From Candidatus Thorarchaeota archaeon (GTDB lineage: Archaea; Asgardarchaeota; Thorarchaeia; Thorarchaeales; Thorarchaeaceae): a stretch of 19,230 nucleotides of DNA. A program made the position numbers and the translations under genes. Below are positions 15,409 through 19,230 of the stretch, piece after piece; within the stretch, counting starts at the first letter, position 1; each line of letters opens with the position of its first letter. The notes beneath the pieces were generated by a model. The model ran no database searches. It was not told where the DNA came from and was given only the letters and a program-made list of their open reading frames with translations. The stretch is taken from positions 1 to 19,230 of the forward strand of contig JAEOSL010000065.1 in the NCBI GenBank assembly GCA_016840385.1, written 5' to 3'.

Positions 15409-16746
15409 ACTCATTTCATCCATAATCGCCACAACACGATGCTGTGCTTTACGGAAATTCTCTAAGGATATGCTTTCATTAGGTGAATGTGCTTTACCTA
15501 AGAAATCACTACATCCTACAGAAACCATTGGAACATATTCATTGAAGAGATATAACGGGCCGGAACCTGGACTTGTTGGATGTACGACGAGGTCGTGACC
15601 ATGAGTCCTCTTGTTGGCTGCATTCACAATCTTAACGAAGGGATGGTCCACGGGAGTTTTTGCCGCGGGATATCCTTCGAAATAGATTACCTTGACATCA
15701 GTGAAGCCAAGAGAATCAAGATGCTTCCTGAGTTTCTTGTGAATATCATCAGGATGCATTCCTTCCACAAGTCTGAAGTCAATCTTCACTGTGGCTTTTG
15801 CAGGTAGTACCGTCATTGAACCTTTGCCTTGATACCCAGTTGTAATGCCACAGATGTTACAGGTTGGTTCGCCATAGTAGGCTTCTTTGAGTGCTTGGCC
15901 TGTGAGTCCATTCAGATACTCATCAATGGCATATTCCTTTTTCAGCTTCTCTTCGTTAAGGTCTATTTTCTCTAATGCTTTCAATTCAGCTTCAGTTAGC
16001 GGCTTGATACCGTCATAGAATCCATCAATCGTAATCTTACTGTCCATGTTCTTGAAAGAGTTGAGTGCCCAGACCAGACGATATGCTGCGGAGGGCAGTG
16101 TACATGCCATGCTAGAATGAACGTCTCTAGATAATCGAACGACTTCTAGCTCAACAAAGAATACTCCTTTCAATCCTAACCAGGCTTCTTGGGTATCGTT
16201 GATATCAGCTCCTCCGAATTCCCAGATCCCACCATCAGCTTTGAGGAAGTCTTTGTTCTTGTCAATATACTCTGGGAGATGAAGACTACCGATTTCTTCT
16301 TCTCCTTCAAGAATGAACTTGATGTTGACAGGTAGATCAGTTCGTGTTTCCTTGAATGCCTTTAGTGCCCAAATTCGTGAAGTAGCATCACCCTTGTTGT
16401 CTGCAACTCCGCGCCCCCAGAGACGGCCATCTCTAGTTTCTGGTTCAAAAGGAGGAGAGTCCCACAGGTCAAAAGGCTCAGCAGGTTGAACATCATAATG
16501 ATCATAGAACAATAGAGTTCGTTTTGCGCCTACATCTTTCCATCCTGTAACAACAGGTGCACCACCGGTTATCGGGTGTTGTTTGGTTTCAAGACCTACA
16601 TCTTGAAGCATCTTCTCCACTAGATCAGCAGTTTCTGGTAGACCTTCACCCTTCGCGGCTACTGTGGGAATGCGTACCAGTTTCGTGAGTGCTTCAATTG
16701 CATCATCTTGTGTATCATCAATGTACTTTGTTACTTCCTCATACAT
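15400..16746 (-). CDS. M20-family zinc metallopeptidase (dipeptidase/deacylase type)
   Basis: A 448-residue protein. The frame is open 57 codons further upstream, but ATG at 16744-16746 gives the family's normal length and the N-terminal helix expected (MYEEVTKYIDDTQDDAIEAL). M20 motifs are complete: H83-x-D85 in YDHYDV, the bridging D116 in GRGVADNKGD, the catalytic pair E149-E150 in EGEEEIGS, D181 in FGGAD, and the late zinc ligand H420 in GKAHSPNE. RDVHSS (208-212) holds the histidine used across the dimer. These enzymes cut dipeptides or N-acyl amino acids in the cytosol; the exact substrate cannot be read from sequence. A peptide-binding transporter protein lies ~1 kb away, which fits peptide use. 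Its promoter is shared with the divergent unknown gene. Confidence 0.93.
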   Translation of the reverse strand: MYEEVTKYIDDTQDDAIEALTKLVRIPTVAAKGEGLPETADLVEKMLQDVGLETKQHPITGGAPVVTGWKDVGAKRTLLFYDHYDVQPAEPFDLWDSPPFEPETRDGRLWGRGVADNKGDATSRIWALKAFKETRTDLPVNIKFILEGEEEIGSLHLPEYIDKNKDFLKADGGIWEFGGADINDTQEAWLGLKGVFFVELEVVRLSRDVHSSMACTLPSAAYRLVWALNSFKNMDSKITIDGFYDGIKPLTEAELKALEKIDLNEEKLKKEYAIDEYLNGLTGQALKEAYYGEPTCNICGITTGYQGKGSMTVLPAKATVKIDFRLVEGMHPDDIHKKLRKHLDSLGFTDVKVIYFEGYPAAKTPVDHPFVKIVNAANKRTHGHDLVVHPTSPGSGPLYLFNEYVPMVSVGCSDFLGKAHSPNESISLENFRKAQHRVVAIMDEMSRW

Positions 16747-16781
16747 GAGAACCACTGAGCAAATCGGTCTGCATTCATCAT

Positions 16782-16789
16782 GATATATC
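16782..16789. promoter_or_regulatory. Palindromic TATA element shared by divergent genes
   Basis: GATATATC reads the same on both strands. It lies 39 bases from the peptidase ATG and 48 bases from the ATG of the plus-strand gene, so it can serve both with short leaders. No other good TATA candidate is in the 87-bp gap. Confidence 0.5.
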
Positions 16790-16833
16790 CTCTCTTTTGA
16801 ACGAGAGCAGTGAACGAACCTCTTATGTGAGCA

Positions 16834-17619
16834 ATGTCTTGTCAAATATGTAGAGAGGTTGAAGTAGATTTGGAAATCATCAAAGCTGATTGGTTGGAAA
16901 AAGCAGACCTCGAACAATTATTGCGAAAGAAGGTCAAAGGCAAAGGGAAACTAGAGAAATACCAAGTTGTTTACAGACCTTTCAAGAGAGTCACTCTCAA
17001 TATGACAGGAAAACGATCTAACGATACAATGCAAAAGGACTCTCTCATTGATGCAGAATTAGCTCCGTTAATTCAAGATGATGACCACAGAATGTTATTG
17101 TGGAGACCAAGATATTCGAGCAGTAGTACAATTATTGACGAAGATTTTCATGAACCCGAAATTGATTCGGTTGCAGTACAAAGTGTAATCGATGATATGA
17201 TGGAGAAACGATGGTATGCTCAAGAGTACGATGATGAAATGAAACCTAAATTGCGACGATTACAGGCGGACCCCCTCTCAACAATCTCAATCATCTTACC
17301 TCGAACCCCTGGAGGTCTAAAGAAGGAGCAAGCTCTGATAGAAGACAGAAAAACGTGGCATGCATATATCTTCGCAACCTCACTAGTTACAAATTGTTCC
17401 CCCAAAAATATCATCACTTCAGCAGATATTGGTAGTACTGTTCTTGTTGAAACAATAATTGCAACCTATCAAGAGGATGACGAGTCGAAGCAAATCCTAG
17501 CACTTGAAACTCCAAATACACGTTCCTTCAAAGATACCATCAAAGCTGGAAAGGCACTCACGAGATTGTGTGAATTATACGTCGAATGCCGAGATATAGT
17601 ATCAAATTCACCGAAGTAA
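16834..17619 (+). CDS. Hypothetical soluble protein
   Basis: A 261-residue protein starting at ATG, with GTGAG only two bases before it. TTG at 16870, with AGAGG 11 bases upstream, is an alternative start that would drop the short C3-x2-C6 motif. The sequence is charged and has no membrane segment. The N-terminal third contains a basic helix and strand (LRKKVKGKGKLEKYQVVYRPFKRVTL), an acidic middle (DEDFHEPEIDS) follows, and the C-terminal part alternates strands and helices (NIITSADIGSTVLVETIIATY, then IKAGKALTRLCELYVECRDIV). I recognise no family. It is divergent from the M20 peptidase and upstream of the peptide-binding protein by 134 bp, so a separate unit is likely. Confidence 0.75.
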   Translation: MSCQICREVEVDLEIIKADWLEKADLEQLLRKKVKGKGKLEKYQVVYRPFKRVTLNMTGKRSNDTMQKDSLIDAELAPLIQDDDHRMLLWRPRYSSSSTIIDEDFHEPEIDSVAVQSVIDDMMEKRWYAQEYDDEMKPKLRRLQADPLSTISIILPRTPGGLKKEQALIEDRKTWHAYIFATSLVTNCSPKNIITSADIGSTVLVETIIATYQEDDESKQILALETPNTRSFKDTIKAGKALTRLCELYVECRDIVSNSPK

Positions 17620-17753
17620 CGATGTGTAAGAGGTTCGTTACGCAAATTACAGGTTGAAACTGTTCTCGCTGACTTCGGTACACTTAAAGACCTTAAAGAT
17701 ACACAACCGCTTGGAAAGTAGGAAACTCTTTCCCGGAACGGAGGATAGAGATA
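17620..17753 (+). promoter_or_regulatory. Leader/promoter region of the peptide-binding protein gene
   Basis: No gene is present. CTTAAAGA occurs twice (near 17680-17700) and may include the TATA element. A weak hairpin (GGAAAG / CTTTCC, 17713-17733) precedes the GGAGGAT ribosome site. Assignment is tentative. Confidence 0.3.
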
Positions 17754-19230
17754 TTGCTATCAAAACGTAAAATAACTTTTGCAATCATAGCTATGTTCAT
17801 GTTCTTCCCAGCAGTTGGTATCCCTAATGTAGAGGCGCAAGCCCCTACGATGCCATTTGTCATGGCCTACGGTTCAGACATTGGAGAACTTAATCCATTG
17901 CTCTGGCGAAGTGAGAGATCTCACTGGTATGACATGCTGGTGTATGACACATGTCTTAGTTATGATGACGATTTGCTCATAATTCCTTGGCTTGCCGAGA
18001 GTTATGCAGTGTCGACCGACGGACTCCAAGTTAACTTCACAATTCGTGAAGGTGCAACTTGGCACGACGGTGAAGATTTAACAGCTAGCGATGTAGCCTT
18101 TACATTCGAGTACATTCGGGATGCTCCATCAGATGTTAACTGGTGGACTATACTTCAGAATATGACAGATGCAACTGCCTATGGCAATGTTGTAGTTTGT
18201 AATTTCAATCAGCTTTATTCATTCGCTCTCCACAACCTCGGTGAGATTTACATTCTCCCCGAGCACATTTGGGACGATGCACCAGCTGATGATGCTCGAT
18301 GGAATGACCACACAAACGTAACGGCACATGTTGGTTCAGGTCCATTCGTGTACGTTAACCGTGTACCAGATGAGTACACTACATTGAATAGATTTGCTGA
18401 CTGGTGGGGTGAGGATAATCCCCTTGTAGGACAGCTACCTAGTATTGATCAAGTTAGAATTGACGTAGTTCAAGGTCAGGACGCCAGACTTCTCGCAATG
18501 AGAAACGGCGATGCTGATACCGAACGCTACGAAGTATTCGGTTCATATGTTGACCTAGTGTTGAACTACACTGAGCTTCAGCTTGTTCAGGGTGTGGCCT
18601 CACAGTGGGACTACGTACTTGGAATGAACACAACTATCAATGGTCTTAACGACACAGTAGTTAGAAGAGCAATGGCCCTTGCAATCGATCGTGACGAACT
18701 TGTCACTATTGGAAGACTCGGCCATGGTACACCTACCTATGCTGCTATTCCTGAAGTCTTCTACCCAGATCTCTATGATGCTGATACCAAATTCATAGAG
18801 GATCTTGATGCAGCTAATGCACTTCTAGATGATGCCGGCTACCTTGATACTGATGCAGATGGAACCAGGAACTTCCCAGGATCCACAGATGAACTTGAAT
18901 TCGATATTATGACTCTGTCATGGGATGACATCTCAGTCGCAACAGGAGTCGGTATTGAAACTCAGATGGCTAGAATTAACATCACCATCAACAACCAGGT
19001 TACAGACGACGGACCAATGTACGATGCAATCTACACTGGTCATTATGAGCTGTACACCATGGCACATGGATACAGTGGAATACCTGACTATCCATGGTGG
19101 AGATGTCATTCAAGCAACATCTACGAGTGGGGTGACAATGTCCATAACATAAACAACGCAACCGTTGACGATATTATGGATGACTATGTTGCCGCAACAC
19201 CTGCTACCATTAGTGCAAGAGCCACAGCAG
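17754..19230 (+). CDS. ABC-transporter peptide-binding protein, family 5 (SBP_bac_5), cut by the window end
   Basis: 492 codons are visible and the frame is open at the window edge, so the C-terminus is missing. TTG starts the gene, with GGAGGAT seven bases upstream. The N-terminus is a signal peptide: KRK, a hydrophobic core and an AQA cleavage region near residue 33. The mature part follows the oligopeptide/dipeptide-binding fold: AYGSDIGELNPLLW, then ESYAVSTDG-LQVNFTIREGATWHDGEDLTASDVAFTFEY, which is the family's signature region. Later come GSGPFVYV and VRRAMALAIDRDELV. It should capture peptides or other small solutes outside the cell for an ABC permease, probably encoded downstream. Aspartate and asparagine are abundant, as in secreted archaeal proteins. 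Confidence 0.92.
   Translation, partial: MLSKRKITFAIIAMFMFFPAVGIPNVEAQAPTMPFVMAYGSDIGELNPLLWRSERSHWYDMLVYDTCLSYDDDLLIIPWLAESYAVSTDGLQVNFTIREGATWHDGEDLTASDVAFTFEYIRDAPSDVNWWTILQNMTDATAYGNVVVCNFNQLYSFALHNLGEIYILPEHIWDDAPADDARWNDHTNVTAHVGSGPFVYVNRVPDEYTTLNRFADWWGEDNPLVGQLPSIDQVRIDVVQGQDARLLAMRNGDADTERYEVFGSYVDLVLNYTELQLVQGVASQWDYVLGMNTTINGLNDTVVRRAMALAIDRDELVTIGRLGHGTPTYAAIPEVFYPDLYDADTKFIEDLDAANALLDDAGYLDTDADGTRNFPGSTDELEFDIMTLSWDDISVATGVGIETQMARINITINNQVTDDGPMYDAIYTGHYELYTMAHGYSGIPDYPWWRCHSSNIYEWGDNVHNINNATVDDIMDDYVAATPATISARATA

Noticed and set aside
16747..16917. 57-codon N-terminal extension of the M20 peptidase
   Set aside because: It would overlap the divergent gene and the shared TATA element; the shorter form has the family's usual length.

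Overview
The window looks like a stretch of an archaeal chromosome, most probably from an Asgard archaeon (a Thorarchaeota/Lokiarchaeota-type lineage). This is an inference from content. The signs are a leucine-rich-repeat protein with an exact 24-residue 'xxIDLSPLxxC' repeat, two tandem DUF4139-type proteins, a surface-anchored LVIVD beta-propeller, TATA-like promoters, and frequent TTG/GTG starts behind good Shine-Dalgarno sites. There is no rRNA, tRNA, CRISPR array or recognisable insertion sequence.

Layout. (1) 1-2913, minus strand: a compact operon of a Tfx-like helix-turn-helix protein with a cysteine cluster, followed by three tandem paralogous membrane proteins. A palindrome overlaps the TATA-like element. 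(2) 3109-4863, plus: a multi-pass membrane protein with a B-box-like zinc finger between membrane segments and a large predicted outside domain. (3) 4864-7507: two copies of a ~73-bp repeat bracket a divergent pair, an unknown protein (minus) and the LRR protein (plus). Each repeat copy lies between convergent genes. (4) 7513-9203, minus: an ArsR-like/GyrI-like regulator overlapping by ATGA a GNAT acetyltransferase fused to an OB-fold domain. (5) 9294-11861: a membrane-anchor-like remnant, a small unknown protein with an inverted repeat in its promoter/leader, a secreted seven-blade LVIVD propeller, an unexplained base-paired element, and a small helical protein with a strong hairpin-plus-T-tract terminator. 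(6) 12176-15369, plus: two adjacent DUF4140/DUF4139 proteins. (7) 15400-17619: an M20 metallopeptidase (minus) and an unknown protein (plus), divergent around one palindromic TATA element. (8) 17754 to the window end: the N-terminal ~490 residues of a family-5 peptide-binding protein of an ABC transporter.

How the genes fit together: several products point to the cell envelope and peptide handling (anchored propeller, zinc-finger membrane protein, peptide-binding protein, M20 peptidase, three paralogous membrane proteins). The strongest candidate for an undescribed system is the regulator plus membrane-paralogue operon at 1-2913. It combines translational coupling, mosaic paralogues and a likely operator.
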